Shown here: one piece after another, positions 31,079-40,861 of the stretch
Position numbering within the stretch: the stretch's first letter is position 1
Layout: every line of letters starts with the position of its first letter
Source: an uncultured Bacteroides sp.
Lineage (GTDB): Bacteria; Bacteroidota; Bacteroidia; Bacteroidales; Bacteroidaceae
Reading direction: 5' to 3'
Assembly: GCF_947632445.1 (NCBI RefSeq)
Contig: NZ_CANRPM010000003.1
Span: 1 to 64,000 of the forward strand
Length of the DNA: 64,000 nucleotides
Translations under genes and position numbers: made by a program
The notes under the pieces: model-generated
Database searches by the model: none
What the model was told of the DNA's origin: nothing
The model's input: the letters and a program-made list of their open reading frames with translations, nothing else

Positions 31079-31082
31079 GGGA

Positions 31083-32558
31083 ATGAAACGGATGAATATG
31101 GTTCGGATATTATTGGTATGGGCGGTTCTGTTGGAACCGCTTTCTTTTGTCTGTGCGCAGGCCGACAGCCTGTTGCGGGCACATATCGACACGATTGTAA
31201 AGCATGACCTGCCGCCGGGCAGCAACACAGGCATCTGCATCTTCGACCTGACAGCCGGACGCATGCTTTACGAATATCAGGCCGACAAGCTTTCGAAACC
31301 CGCCTCGACCATGAAGATGATGACGGCTATCACGGCCTTGTCGCAGCCGGGGGTGATGGAACCCTTCCGAACCGAATTGTGGACTACAGGCTGCGTGGTG
31401 GGCGACACGTTGAAAGGCGACCTCTATGTGGTGGGCGGCTTTGACCCCGAATTCGATGAAGACGACTTGGAGGAGCTTATCGGCGGCCTGACGAAGCAAG
31501 GCATCCGCGTGGTGGACGGAGCTATCGTGGGCGACGTGTCGATGAAGGATTCGCTCTATTGGGGTTCGGGCTGGCTGTGGGACGATGCTCCGGCTGCCTA
31601 TCAGCCCTATCTCTCGCCCCTGATGCTGAACAAAGGGGCATTGGAGTTGTCGATACGTCCTTCCGAACAAGGAATGGCGGCAGTGGTGAAATGTACTCCT
31701 GCTTCTACCTATTATATATTGGAGAACTATACGCGCAGTTATTCATCGACCGATGGACCTTTACGCGCGACGCGCAACTGGATGGAGAACGGCAACCGCA
31801 TCACCCTGGAGGGTAATGTGCGGGGTACGGAAAACCGTTCGTTCAGTCTGTTCGATTCCGGCCGCATGTTCATGCACGTTTTTGTGGAGCGGCTGATGAA
31901 GGCGGGCATCCATTGTACGGCTGTGGCAGACAGCACCCGTGCGGGGATTGAGGCGGCTTATTGTTTTGCCGAACTGCCCCTTGAGGGACGGACGAAGCTG
32001 GTCGTACACGAAACATCCCTGCAAGACGTGCTCGACGAGATGCTTAAAGAAAGCGACAATCTGAACGCCGAAGCCATGCTCTGGCGGGCAGGTGTACTGG
32101 CTACGGGCGGAAAGAAGCGCATAGCGGCCAAGGATGGATTGGATGCCATGCGTGCCTTGATAAAGCGTATCGGACTGAACCCGAAGCATTACAGCCTGGC
32201 TGACGGTTGCGGCCTGTCGCACTACGACTACCTCTCGCCCGAATTGTTAGTGGCCATGCTCCGTTATGCCTATTCGCGTAGCGACATCTTCTCACCGCTC
32301 TACAAAGCCCTGCCTGTGAGCGGGGTGGACGGCACGCTGAAGCATCGCATGGGTTACGGCACGCCCGGTTTCCGGCAGGTGCATGCCAAGACCGGCTCTT
32401 ACACGGGCATCAATGCGCTGGCAGGTTATCTGAAGACGGCCAACGAGCATTGGGTGGCCTTTGCCATCCTGACGCAGAATGTCCTCTCGGCCCGCCAGGC
32501 GCGTGCCTTTCAGGATGCCGTGTGCTTAGAGGTCGTGAAGACTTCCGTTCAGGAATGA
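31083..32558 (+). CDS. dacB: D-alanyl-D-alanine carboxypeptidase/endopeptidase (PBP4 family)
   Basis: KPASTMKMMTA (SxxK), SDNLNAEAM (SxN), HAKTGSYTGINALAGY (KTG). Confidence 0.9.
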   Translation: MKRMNMVRILLVWAVLLEPLSFVCAQADSLLRAHIDTIVKHDLPPGSNTGICIFDLTAGRMLYEYQADKLSKPASTMKMMTAITALSQPGVMEPFRTELWTTGCVVGDTLKGDLYVVGGFDPEFDEDDLEELIGGLTKQGIRVVDGAIVGDVSMKDSLYWGSGWLWDDAPAAYQPYLSPLMLNKGALELSIRPSEQGMAAVVKCTPASTYYILENYTRSYSSTDGPLRATRNWMENGNRITLEGNVRGTENRSFSLFDSGRMFMHVFVERLMKAGIHCTAVADSTRAGIEAAYCFAELPLEGRTKLVVHETSLQDVLDEMLKESDNLNAEAMLWRAGVLATGGKKRIAAKDGLDAMRALIKRIGLNPKHYSLADGCGLSHYDYLSPELLVAMLRYAYSRSDIFSPLYKALPVSGVDGTLKHRMGYGTPGFRQVHAKTGSYTGINALAGYLKTANEHWVAFAILTQNVLSARQARAFQDAVCLEVVKTSVQE

Positions 32559-33338
32559 CTAATCCTTCGTCAGTGCCTCTTTCAGTTGGGTGATGGCGCG
32601 GGTTGCGTCGCCTCCGGCTTCGTTGAGCAGGGTGACGAACCGGCTGCCGATGATGGCGCCCGACGAGGCTTGGCAGGCTGCCTCGAACGTGGATTTGTTG
32701 GAGATGCCGAAGCCTACCAGTCGTGGATGCTTCAGCCCCAGGCCGTCGATGCGGCGGAAGTACTCCTGCTTCTGCTCGTCGAACGACCGTTGGGTTCCCG
32801 TGACGGCGGCCGAAGACACCATGTAGATGAAGCCTCCCGTGTACCGGTCGATTTCGCGCACCCGTTCATCGCTCGTTTCGGGCGTGATGAGTATGACCAC
32901 GTGCAGGCCGTAGCGTTCGGCTGTGGCTTGGTAGTGCTCGCGGTATTCGCGCAGGGGCAGGTCGGGGATGATGAGGCCGTCGATGCCGCACGCCCGGCAA
33001 CGCTGGCAGAAAGCCTCGAAGCCGAACTGGAGGATAGGGTTGAGATAGCCCATCAGCAGCAGGGGAATATGCACCGTGCGGCGGATGTCGGCCAGTTGGT
33101 CGAAGAGGCGGCGCACGGTCATGCCGTTGCGCAGGGCGGTGGTGGCTGCCTGCTGGATGACGGGGCCGTCGGCTAAGGGGTCGCTGAAAGGAATGCCTAT
33201 CTCAATCATGTCCACGCCCGCGTCTTGCAGGGCCTGGATGGTGGCGGCGGTGCCGTCGAGGGTGGGGCAGCCTGCACAGAAGTAAATGGACAGGATGCGG
33301 CTGCGCTTGGTCTGGAAAAGTTGGTCTATACGGTTCAT
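32559..33338 (-). CDS. trpA: Tryptophan synthase alpha chain
   Basis: MIEIGIPFSDPLADGPVIQQA; GIDGLIIPDLPLREY; VGFGISNKSTFEAA. Confidence 0.95.
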   Translation of the reverse strand: MNRIDQLFQTKRSRILSIYFCAGCPTLDGTAATIQALQDAGVDMIEIGIPFSDPLADGPVIQQAATTALRNGMTVRRLFDQLADIRRTVHIPLLLMGYLNPILQFGFEAFCQRCRACGIDGLIIPDLPLREYREHYQATAERYGLHVVILITPETSDERVREIDRYTGGFIYMVSSAAVTGTQRSFDEQKQEYFRRIDGLGLKHPRLVGFGISNKSTFEAACQASSGAIIGSRFVTLLNEAGGDATRAITQLKEALTKD

Positions 33339-33348
33339 GTTTCCTTGT

Positions 33349-34344
33349 TTATCGGTTGATTTCAATGAATTTCTTCAGGGTCTGCAATGCCTGCCCGCTT
33401 TCCAGCGAGCGGCGGGCGATGTCGATGCACTCGCCTATCTCCTTCTCCGGCTCCATGAGCTGGATGGCGAAGGCGGCATTCACCAGCACGCAGTGTTTCT
33501 GTGCCGGGGTGGCACGGTTGGTAAGTACGGCGTCGAAGATACGGCTTGCGTCCTCGCGGCTCCGGCCTCCTTGCAGTTCGGTGGGGCGGGCCGGTTCAAA
33601 GCCCAGTTCTTGCGGGCGGTAGATGCGCTCGTCGCGGCGCGTCATCACCTTGAACTCGTCGGTCAGGGAGATTTCGTCGTAGTTGTCGAGGCTGTTGACT
33701 ACGGCAAACTCTACGCCCGCCTTGCTGAAGACATAGGTGTAGAGGCGCATCAGCGGCAGCCTGCTGACACCCAGCAGCTGGTAGGCCGGACGGCAGGGGT
33801 TGACGAGCGGGCCCAGCAGGTTGAACAGTGTGCGCACGCCCAACGCCTTGCGCACGGCGGCCACCGACTTCATGGCGGGGTTGAAGAGTTGGGCATGCAG
33901 GTAGGCCAGGTTGCATTCGTCCATGCTGCGGCGCAGCGTGTCGGGGTTGGCGGTGAAGCGGATGCCGTGTTCCTCGATGACGTCGCTTGCGCCGCTCACC
34001 GACGTGGCGCCGTAGTTGCCGTGCTTGGCCACCTTGTAGCCCGCGCCTGCCACGACGAAGCAGGCACAGGTGGAGATGTTGAACGTGTTCTTGCCGTCGC
34101 CCCCCGTGCCCACGATGTCGATGGGACGATAGGGTGCGAAGTCGATGGGCACGCGCGTCTGCATCAGTGCCTCGCGGAAGCCGGTCAGCTCGTCTACGGT
34201 GATGTCGCGCATGCAGAAGACGGTCAGTAGGGCTGCTACTTGTGCGTCGGGGTAGCGGCCGGCCGTGATGTCGAGCAGCAGTTGGCGGGCTTCGGCCTCG
34301 CTCAGGTGCTCGTGATTGAAGAGTCGGGAAAGTATCTGTTTCAT
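33349..34344 (-). CDS. trpD: Anthranilate phosphoribosyltransferase
   Basis: DIVGTGGDGKNTFNISTCACFVVAGAGYKVAKHGN; VRTLFNLLGPLVNP. Confidence 0.95.
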   Translation of the reverse strand: MKQILSRLFNHEHLSEAEARQLLLDITAGRYPDAQVAALLTVFCMRDITVDELTGFREALMQTRVPIDFAPYRPIDIVGTGGDGKNTFNISTCACFVVAGAGYKVAKHGNYGATSVSGASDVIEEHGIRFTANPDTLRRSMDECNLAYLHAQLFNPAMKSVAAVRKALGVRTLFNLLGPLVNPCRPAYQLLGVSRLPLMRLYTYVFSKAGVEFAVVNSLDNYDEISLTDEFKVMTRRDERIYRPQELGFEPARPTELQGGRSREDASRIFDAVLTNRATPAQKHCVLVNAAFAIQLMEPEKEIGECIDIARRSLESGQALQTLKKFIEINR

Positions 34345-34611
34345 GAGTGGTTAGTGATTAATGGTAAATAAATGTTACATATAAATTGCTTTGAAAGGGT
34401 TGCCGTGACCTGTGACTGCACCTCACTCGTGACCCATCGTCAAGGGTATTCGTGACTCGTAACGAAGGGTCACGAATACCCTTTGATGCGAGTGTTCGTG
34501 ACTCGTGCCACCCCCGTCCAGAATACCTTCTGAGCGGGGGTCGAAGACGGTTTTGCAGGCGAACGGAAACATGCGGCAGGCATCTTGAAATTGTTTTACA
34601 TCGTTCCGATT

Positions 34612-35195
<584 letters not shown>

Positions 35196-35196
<1 letters not shown>

Positions 35197-35843
35197 TAGG
35201 ATATAAGTCTTTTAAGTGATTCGTTTTGTTCAGTTAATTCATGCAGGAAGCCGCGCAACCGCTCCACGTCCTTCAGGCCGGGGGCCGTCTCGAAGCAGCT
35301 GTTGAGGTCGATGCCTGCCAGCTGCGGGTGGTGGAACCGGCGGATGGCACTTGCACTGCCGGCGTTGAGGCCTCCGCTCAGGAAGAACGGTGTGCGGCCG
35401 GCGTAGCGGTGGAGCAAGTCCCAGTCGAACTGCTGTCCCGTGCCGCCCGGTTGGGGCGTCTTGCTCTCGAAGAGGAAGTAGTCGCAGGCATCTTGGTAGG
35501 CTTCCGTAGCGGCCACGTCGTGCGGAGTGGCCAGATGAAAGGCCTTGACGACCTTCAGCCCGTGATTCTCGCGCAGGGCCCGGCAGTACGGGGGAAGCTC
35601 CTTGCCGTGCAGCTGCACATAAGTCAATCCGAAACGGTCGGCATACGCCAGCACGGTTTCTTGGGTTTCGTCGACGAACACTCCGATGCGCTGTGCCCGG
35701 CGGGGCAGGTAGTCGGGCATCTGACGGACGAAGCGGGGCGAGGGTGGATAGAATACGAAGCCGATGAAGTCCACGCCCAGCTCCTCGACCTGACGGATGT
35801 TCTCGCCGTCGGTCATGCCGCATACTTTGACAAGCAGGTTCAT
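35196..35843 (-). CDS. trpF: Phosphoribosylanthranilate isomerase
   Basis: LVKVCGMTDGENIRQVEELGVDFIGFVFYPPSPRFV; start overlaps the trpC stop. Confidence 0.93.
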
Positions 35844-36676
35844 AAGGCGGCAGGATTTGACAGGTGGGACATCTGTTGGATGAACGTGCGCAGTTCGTCG
35901 CCCGGACGTTCGCTCCGCATGAAACGCTCGCCGATGAGCAGTCCGCGATAGCCGTGATGTCGCAGCAGGCAGGCCGTCTCGGCGTCGTGGATGCCGCTTT
36001 CGGCCACTTTCAACGGGTCTGTGTCTGCCGTAGCCTGCGTCAGGGCTTCGGCCAGGTCGATGGCATGCGAGGCGTCGGTATGGAAGGTGCCCAGACTGCG
36101 GTTGTTCACCCCTACAAGGTCGGGATGGCAATCTAAGTAGTCCAGCTCGTCGGGAGTGTGCAGTTCGAGCAAGACCTCCAGTCCCAGTTCGTGGGCCTGT
36201 TGCGTCAGTTCGCCGCACTGGCTTCGGTCGAGGCAGGCGGCGATGAGCAGCACGGCATCCGCTCCGGCCGCACGTGCCTGCAACAACTGGTAAGGGTCGA
36301 TGACGAAGTCCTTGCGCAGGATGGGCAGGGTCGTAAGCGGACGGGCGGCGGTAAGGTCGCCTAATCTGCCGGCAAAGAAAGCTTCGTCCGTCAGGATGGA
36401 AAGGGCGGCGGCCCCTGCGGCCTCGTATTGGGGGACTACCTCGTCAGGCCGTGCCTCGCGGTTGATCCAGCCTTTCGACGGTGAGCGGCGTTTGAACTCG
36501 GCGATGATGCCTGTGGACGAGGCTGCCAGAGCCTGCCTCAGGCTGTATGTGGTCCGGTGTTCCGTCCTGTCGGCTGCTACGGCCAAGTCGTCGGCTGATA
36601 GGTGGTGCTTCTGCGTCTCCACCTCCTCACGTTTGTGTGCGATAATCTCTTTCAGAATGTCTTTTCCCATTGTCAT
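35840..36676 (-). CDS. trpC: Indole-3-glycerol phosphate synthase
   Basis: GIIAEFKRRSPSKGWI; LPILRKDFVIDPYQLLQARAAGADAVLLIAA; GVNNRSLGTF. Confidence 0.95.
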   Translation of the reverse strand: MTMGKDILKEIIAHKREEVETQKHHLSADDLAVAADRTEHRTTYSLRQALAASSTGIIAEFKRRSPSKGWINREARPDEVVPQYEAAGAAALSILTDEAFFAGRLGDLTAARPLTTLPILRKDFVIDPYQLLQARAAGADAVLLIAACLDRSQCGELTQQAHELGLEVLLELHTPDELDYLDCHPDLVGVNNRSLGTFHTDASHAIDLAEALTQATADTDPLKVAESGIHDAETACLLRHHGYRGLLIGERFMRSERPGDELRTFIQQMSHLSNPAAL

Positions 36677-36687
36677 GTATTCTTGGG

Positions 36688-38085
36688 TTAAAAGTTCTGT
36701 GCCAATTCGATGGCGCGGCGCAGGGCCGCCAGCTTGTTGTTCACTTCCTGCAATTCGTTCTCTACGTTGCTTTTGGCTACGATGCCGCCGCCGGCCTGAA
36801 ACCACAATACACTGTTGCGGCTTACGAAAGTGCGGATGGTGATAGCCTGGTTGAGCGAACCGTCCAGTCCGATGAAGCCGATGCATCCGCCGTAGGCTCC
36901 GCGATTGTGAGGCTCCAGTTCGCTGATGAGCTGCATGGCTCGTACTTTGGGCGCACCGCTCAGCGTTCCGGCAGGGAAAGTGTCGAGGAAGGTCTTCACG
37001 GCATTGGTTCCCGGTCGCAGATCGCCGCTGACGCGGCTGACGAGGTGAATGACGTGGCTGTACAGCTGCGGCTCACGGAAGAAGTCCACACGCACGTCGG
37101 TACAGTTTCGTGCCAGGTCGTTTCGTGCCAGGTCAACGAGCATCACGTGTTCTGCGTTTTCCTTGGGGTCTTCCAGCAGACGTTGGGTGGCTGCCTCATC
37201 TTCTTCCCGGTTTCCTGTGCGTCGGGTAGTACCTGCTATCGGGTCGATGTAGGCCCGTCCGTCGACGATGCGGCAGTGCGTTTCGGGCGAGGAGCCGAAG
37301 ATGCGGAGGCCTCCGAAGTCGAAGTAGAAGAGGTAGGGCGAGGGGTTGACGCTGCGCAAGGCACGGTAGAGGTTGAAGTCGTCACCCTCGAACTGTTGCT
37401 CGAAGCGGCGTGACAGCACCATCTGGAACACGTCGCCCCGCAGACAATGGGCGATGGCACGGCGGATGTTGGCGCGGTGTTCGTCGTCGGTTAGGGTGGA
37501 GGTCACTTCTCCCGTAGGGCGAAAGCTGTAGGTAGGGAAGTTACGATTCATAATAGCGGTCTGTACTTGGTCGAGATTGCTGGTCTCGCCTTCACCTAAC
37601 ATCTCGACAAGCATCAGTTCGTGGCTGAAGTCGTTGAAGACGATGATGTAGCGGTAGAGGATGTAGAGGGCATCGGGGGCGTCGTTCAGCGTCTGTCGGC
37701 TGTCCTTTACGGCAATGCCTTCGAGGTAGCGCACGGCGTTGAACGAGGTGTAGCCGTAGAGACCGCAGTAACGGCTCCCTTCGCCTGTAACCTGAAAGCG
37801 GGATAGGAAGTGGTTCAGAGCCGATTCCATACCTCCTTCGGCTTCCAGCGTGTTCTCCTGACGCGAACTGTCGGGCATCCGGGTTACGATGATGCCATGC
37901 CCGATGCTGATGGAAGCGATGGGGCAAAGGCCGATGAAAGAGCGACCGTTTTCGCCTCCGTGATAGTCGGAACTCTCCATGAGTGCACTTTGTGGGAAGA
38001 GGTCGCGCAGTTTCAGGTACGTACTGACTGGGGTGTGAATGTCGCCGGGCAGGGTACGTGTTTGGGTAGTGTAATGGTAGATCAT
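36688..38085 (-). CDS. trpE: Anthranilate synthase component I
   Basis: RSFIGLCPIASI; NPSPYLFYFDFGGLRIFGSSPETHCRI; FPAGTLSGAPKVRAMQLI. Confidence 0.95.
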   Translation of the reverse strand: MIYHYTTQTRTLPGDIHTPVSTYLKLRDLFPQSALMESSDYHGGENGRSFIGLCPIASISIGHGIIVTRMPDSSRQENTLEAEGGMESALNHFLSRFQVTGEGSRYCGLYGYTSFNAVRYLEGIAVKDSRQTLNDAPDALYILYRYIIVFNDFSHELMLVEMLGEGETSNLDQVQTAIMNRNFPTYSFRPTGEVTSTLTDDEHRANIRRAIAHCLRGDVFQMVLSRRFEQQFEGDDFNLYRALRSVNPSPYLFYFDFGGLRIFGSSPETHCRIVDGRAYIDPIAGTTRRTGNREEDEAATQRLLEDPKENAEHVMLVDLARNDLARNCTDVRVDFFREPQLYSHVIHLVSRVSGDLRPGTNAVKTFLDTFPAGTLSGAPKVRAMQLISELEPHNRGAYGGCIGFIGLDGSLNQAITIRTFVSRNSVLWFQAGGGIVAKSNVENELQEVNNKLAALRRAIELAQNF

Positions 38086-39272
38086 AAGCTATAATTTTTT
38101 TGATGTCTCAGATATGTATCCATGTCTTTGTCGCCGCGTCCCGATACCGTGATAACCACTACCTCGTCGTGGCGGGTCTGAAGGTGGGGCAGTACGGCCA
38201 ATGCGTGTGCGCTCTCTAATGCGGGGATGATACCTTCCAGTCGGGTCAGCTCGTAGGCGGCACGCAGAGCTTCGTCATCGTTGATAGCCATGACGTCGGC
38301 CCGCTTCGTAGCGGCCAGGTGGGCGTGCAGGGGGCCGATGCCCGGATAGTCCAAGCCAGCGGAGATGGAGTAAGGCTCAGTTACTTGTCCATCCTCGTCC
38401 TGAATGACGTAGGTGCGTGCGCCGTGCAGAATGCCTGTGCGTCCCAATGCCAGCGTTGCTGCCGTCTTTCCTGAATCTACGCCCAGTCCTCCTGCTTCGG
38501 CCAGTACGATGTGTACCTGCGGGTCGTCCAGAAAGTGCAACAGGGTACCGGCGGCATTGCTTCCTCCACCTACGCAGGCTATCAGATGGTCGGGATGCTC
38601 ACGTCCTTCCAGTTCTGACAGCTGGCGGGCAATCTCTTCACCGATGACCGATTGCAGGTGGGCTACCAGTTGTGGATAGGGATGCGGCCCCACAGTAGAG
38701 CCTATCAGATAGTAGGTGTCATTGGGATGGCAGCACCAGTAGCGAATGGCCTCGTTTGTGGCGTCTTTCAATGTGGCGTTGCCCGAAGTGACAGGAACTA
38801 CCTGTGCACCCAGCATCTTCATCTTCTCTACATTGACACGTTGGCGTTCGATGTCGGTCTGCCCCATGAACACGAGGCATTCCATACCGGCTAAGGCACA
38901 GACGGTGGCGGCTGCCACGCCGTGTTGCCCGGCACCTGTTTCGGCAATGATGCGTCGCTTGTTCATGCGGCGGGCCAGCAACATCTGGCCTATGGCGTTG
39001 TTGATTTTGTGGGCACCGGTGTGGTTCAAGTCTTCTCGCTTTAGATAGATTTTGCAGCCGTATTTCTCAGACAGGCGGCGAGCATGATAAAGGGGCGAAG
39101 GGCGGCCTACGTAATGTCGCAGCAGGTTCTCGAATTCTTGTTTGAAATCATCACTGGGCAGGATGGTGTGGCAGGCCTCCTGTAGCTGGCTGATGCATCG
39201 GTGCAGTATTTCGGGGATATAGGCTCCGCCGAACTCACCGTAATAGCCGTTTGAATCAATTGAATAGTTCAT
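38082..39272 (-). CDS. trpB: Tryptophan synthase beta chain
   Basis: YGEFGGAYIPEIL; LKREDLNHTGAHKINNAIGQ; ETGAGQHGVAAATVCA. Start chosen at MNYSIDSNGYYGEF; the ORF-track extension covers the leader terminator. Confidence 0.95.
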   Translation of the reverse strand: MNYSIDSNGYYGEFGGAYIPEILHRCISQLQEACHTILPSDDFKQEFENLLRHYVGRPSPLYHARRLSEKYGCKIYLKREDLNHTGAHKINNAIGQMLLARRMNKRRIIAETGAGQHGVAAATVCALAGMECLVFMGQTDIERQRVNVEKMKMLGAQVVPVTSGNATLKDATNEAIRYWCCHPNDTYYLIGSTVGPHPYPQLVAHLQSVIGEEIARQLSELEGREHPDHLIACVGGGSNAAGTLLHFLDDPQVHIVLAEAGGLGVDSGKTAATLALGRTGILHGARTYVIQDEDGQVTEPYSISAGLDYPGIGPLHAHLAATKRADVMAINDDEALRAAYELTRLEGIIPALESAHALAVLPHLQTRHDEVVVITVSGRGDKDMDTYLRHQKNYSL

Positions 39273-39320
39273 TGTTGCAATGTATTTTGAAGTATTGTTT
39301 TTGAAATTGGGGTAAAAAGG

Positions 39321-39357
39321 AAAAGAGCTCCGTCGCAAGTTGCGGCAAAGCTCTTTT
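39321..39357 (-). terminator. Leader (attenuator-type) intrinsic terminator ahead of trpB
   Basis: On the minus strand aaaagagctttgccgcaa-c-ttgcgacggagctctttt followed by cctttttacc; ~18-bp stem with wobble pairs. Confidence 0.8.
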
Positions 39358-39415
39358 CTTTTTTTGCTTGTTTTTTCCGGCTATCCCTATCCTTTCGGAA
39401 AGGGAAAGCAGTGTA

Positions 39416-39508
39416 TTAACAACTGCATATATGAGTGTTGCCTCCTTTACGACTTTGTATGAGTTGTAACGGTTGCCACCACCAATATTTATGCAGGTTA
39501 ATTATCAT
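39416..39508 (-). CDS. trpL: trp leader peptide with three consecutive Trp codons
   Basis: atg ata att aac ctg cat aaa tat tgg tgg tgg caa ccg ... tgc agt tgt taa encodes MIINLHKYWWWQPLQLIQSRKGGNTHICSC*. Confidence 0.75.
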   Translation of the reverse strand: MIINLHKYWWWQPLQLIQSRKGGNTHICSC

Positions 39509-39538
39509 TCCTTGTTACGTTTTAATGTTTAACGGGGG

Positions 39539-39569
39539 CAAATGTATGCTTTTTAATTGAAAACACAAA
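39539..39569 (-). promoter_or_regulatory. Bacteroides-type promoter for the trp leader transcript
   Basis: Minus strand TTTG-19 bp-TACATTTG matches -33/-7 consensus TTTG/TAnnTTTG. Confidence 0.75.
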
Positions 39570-39605
39570 CTTTTTCTTGAAAAAAGTTATGATGTGGAGA
39601 CAGAA

Positions 39606-40562
39606 TCATGATTTGGTTTGTAGGCAGTCTTGCTCTTCGTTGTCTGAATGAACACGATATTGGGCTGGAGACATGCCTATGTGAGCTTTTACATACTTAC
39701 CAAAAAATGACTGGTTGGGGAAATTAAACATCTCTGCTATTTCCTTGATGGACTTCTCCGAATGTTTCAACTGGTATTTTATTTGTTCAATGGCATATTC
39801 ATTAATCCATTCTGTGGGTGTATGACCGCTGACTTCCTTAATGGCTGCTGAGACGTACTTGGCCGAATAGCATAGTCGGTCAGCATAGTAGCTTACAGAA
39901 CGGTGTATTCCTCCATCTGTTGCCAGTTTTTCCATAAACAGTCGGAAAATCTGTTTGCTTCGAGTGGCTTCCGTTCCGATCTCTTCGGTCTCGTTGAAAT
40001 GTTTTTGGATACCTGCCAGCATTTCGTGGAATAGGGCGGAGAAAAGGTATCCCAAGATTTCCTGTCGGTAACGGTGGGAGGAATCATCAATCTTGTCCAT
40101 AATCAGCTGGTAATACAGATTGAAAATCTGATTGTCTTTTGTCTTTTCTTCCGATGATTGGGCGAATACAGGATTTTTGTAGAGATAGTATAGTGCTTTT
40201 TCTGCTGCTTTTTCTCGTTTTACCGTTTGTTGCAGAAATTTGGTGGAAAAGCCTATCAAGCTAACTTTGTGTTGGGGACTAAACTGCATGTTACTCATAA
40301 TCATGGTAGGCAGGCAAACAAAAGCCTCCCCTGCCTGTAACTGATAATTTTTTTTATTGATATTCAGTTGAATCTCTCCTTCAATACAAGCAACGATAAC
40401 GAAAAGATTCAGCCTTATCATCCGGTTGGAATAAGGAAGTTTCTCCATGTTCCTTGCCATTATGACGTTATCATCTACATAATCTACATATTCTCCTTTC
40501 GTTTCTTCCTTGTACTTCTTAAAATCATTGATGTCAACAGTGATGATTGTTTTTTCTTTCAT
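39606..40562 (-). CDS. AraC-family transcriptional regulator, divergent from RND operon
   Basis: C-terminal HTH: YYADRLCYSAKYVSAAIKEVSGHTPTEWINEYAIEQIKYQLKHSEKSIKEIAEMFNFPNQSFFGKYVKAHIGMSPAQYR. Confidence 0.92.
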   Translation of the reverse strand: MKEKTIITVDINDFKKYKEETKGEYVDYVDDNVIMARNMEKLPYSNRMIRLNLFVIVACIEGEIQLNINKKNYQLQAGEAFVCLPTMIMSNMQFSPQHKVSLIGFSTKFLQQTVKREKAAEKALYYLYKNPVFAQSSEEKTKDNQIFNLYYQLIMDKIDDSSHRYRQEILGYLFSALFHEMLAGIQKHFNETEEIGTEATRSKQIFRLFMEKLATDGGIHRSVSYYADRLCYSAKYVSAAIKEVSGHTPTEWINEYAIEQIKYQLKHSEKSIKEIAEMFNFPNQSFFGKYVKAHIGMSPAQYRVHSDNEEQDCLQTKS

Positions 40563-40826
40563 ACATTATATTTATTAGAATTATGTAATTTCATTCGGCT
40601 CTGAGAATGACAAAATGTGTAAAGTGCTCCAGTTTACAATCCTTATAATTTGGAAGAATGTTCTTTTCTTCCATTACAAAATTGGGGAATATTGGTAAAT
40701 CCAAGCTGTTCTATTTTTCATAAAAGCTGTTCCTTTGTTATTTCTATAATATTTTTTAAGTAGGATGTAGGGAATATGGGACATCGATACGGAAATTTAG
40801 ATAACGTATAGCTTGTTCTATTCTTC

Positions 40827-40834
40827 TATCTTTG
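40827..40834 (+). promoter_or_regulatory. -7 element (TATCTTTG) of the RND efflux operon
   Basis: Matches TAnnTTTG, 28 bp upstream of the adaptor start. Confidence 0.5.
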
Positions 40835-40861
40835 CGCCAATTTCTAAATCAATAAGTTGAC

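Noticed and set aside
30954-31082. N-terminal extension of the dacB ORF
   Set aside because: Overlaps the DUF2007 gene in another frame; signal peptide begins at MKRMNMVRILLVWAVLL (31083).
33286-34230. 314-aa plus-strand ORF
   Set aside because: Antisense to trpD/trpA, Ala/Val/His-rich composition from GC-biased complementary strand.
38082-39338. Longer trpB ORF starting at 39338
   Set aside because: The N-terminal extension (MRRSSFPFYPNFKNNTSKYIAT) is translated from the leader terminator region; the conserved TrpB start is MNYSIDSNGYYGEFGGAY at 39272.
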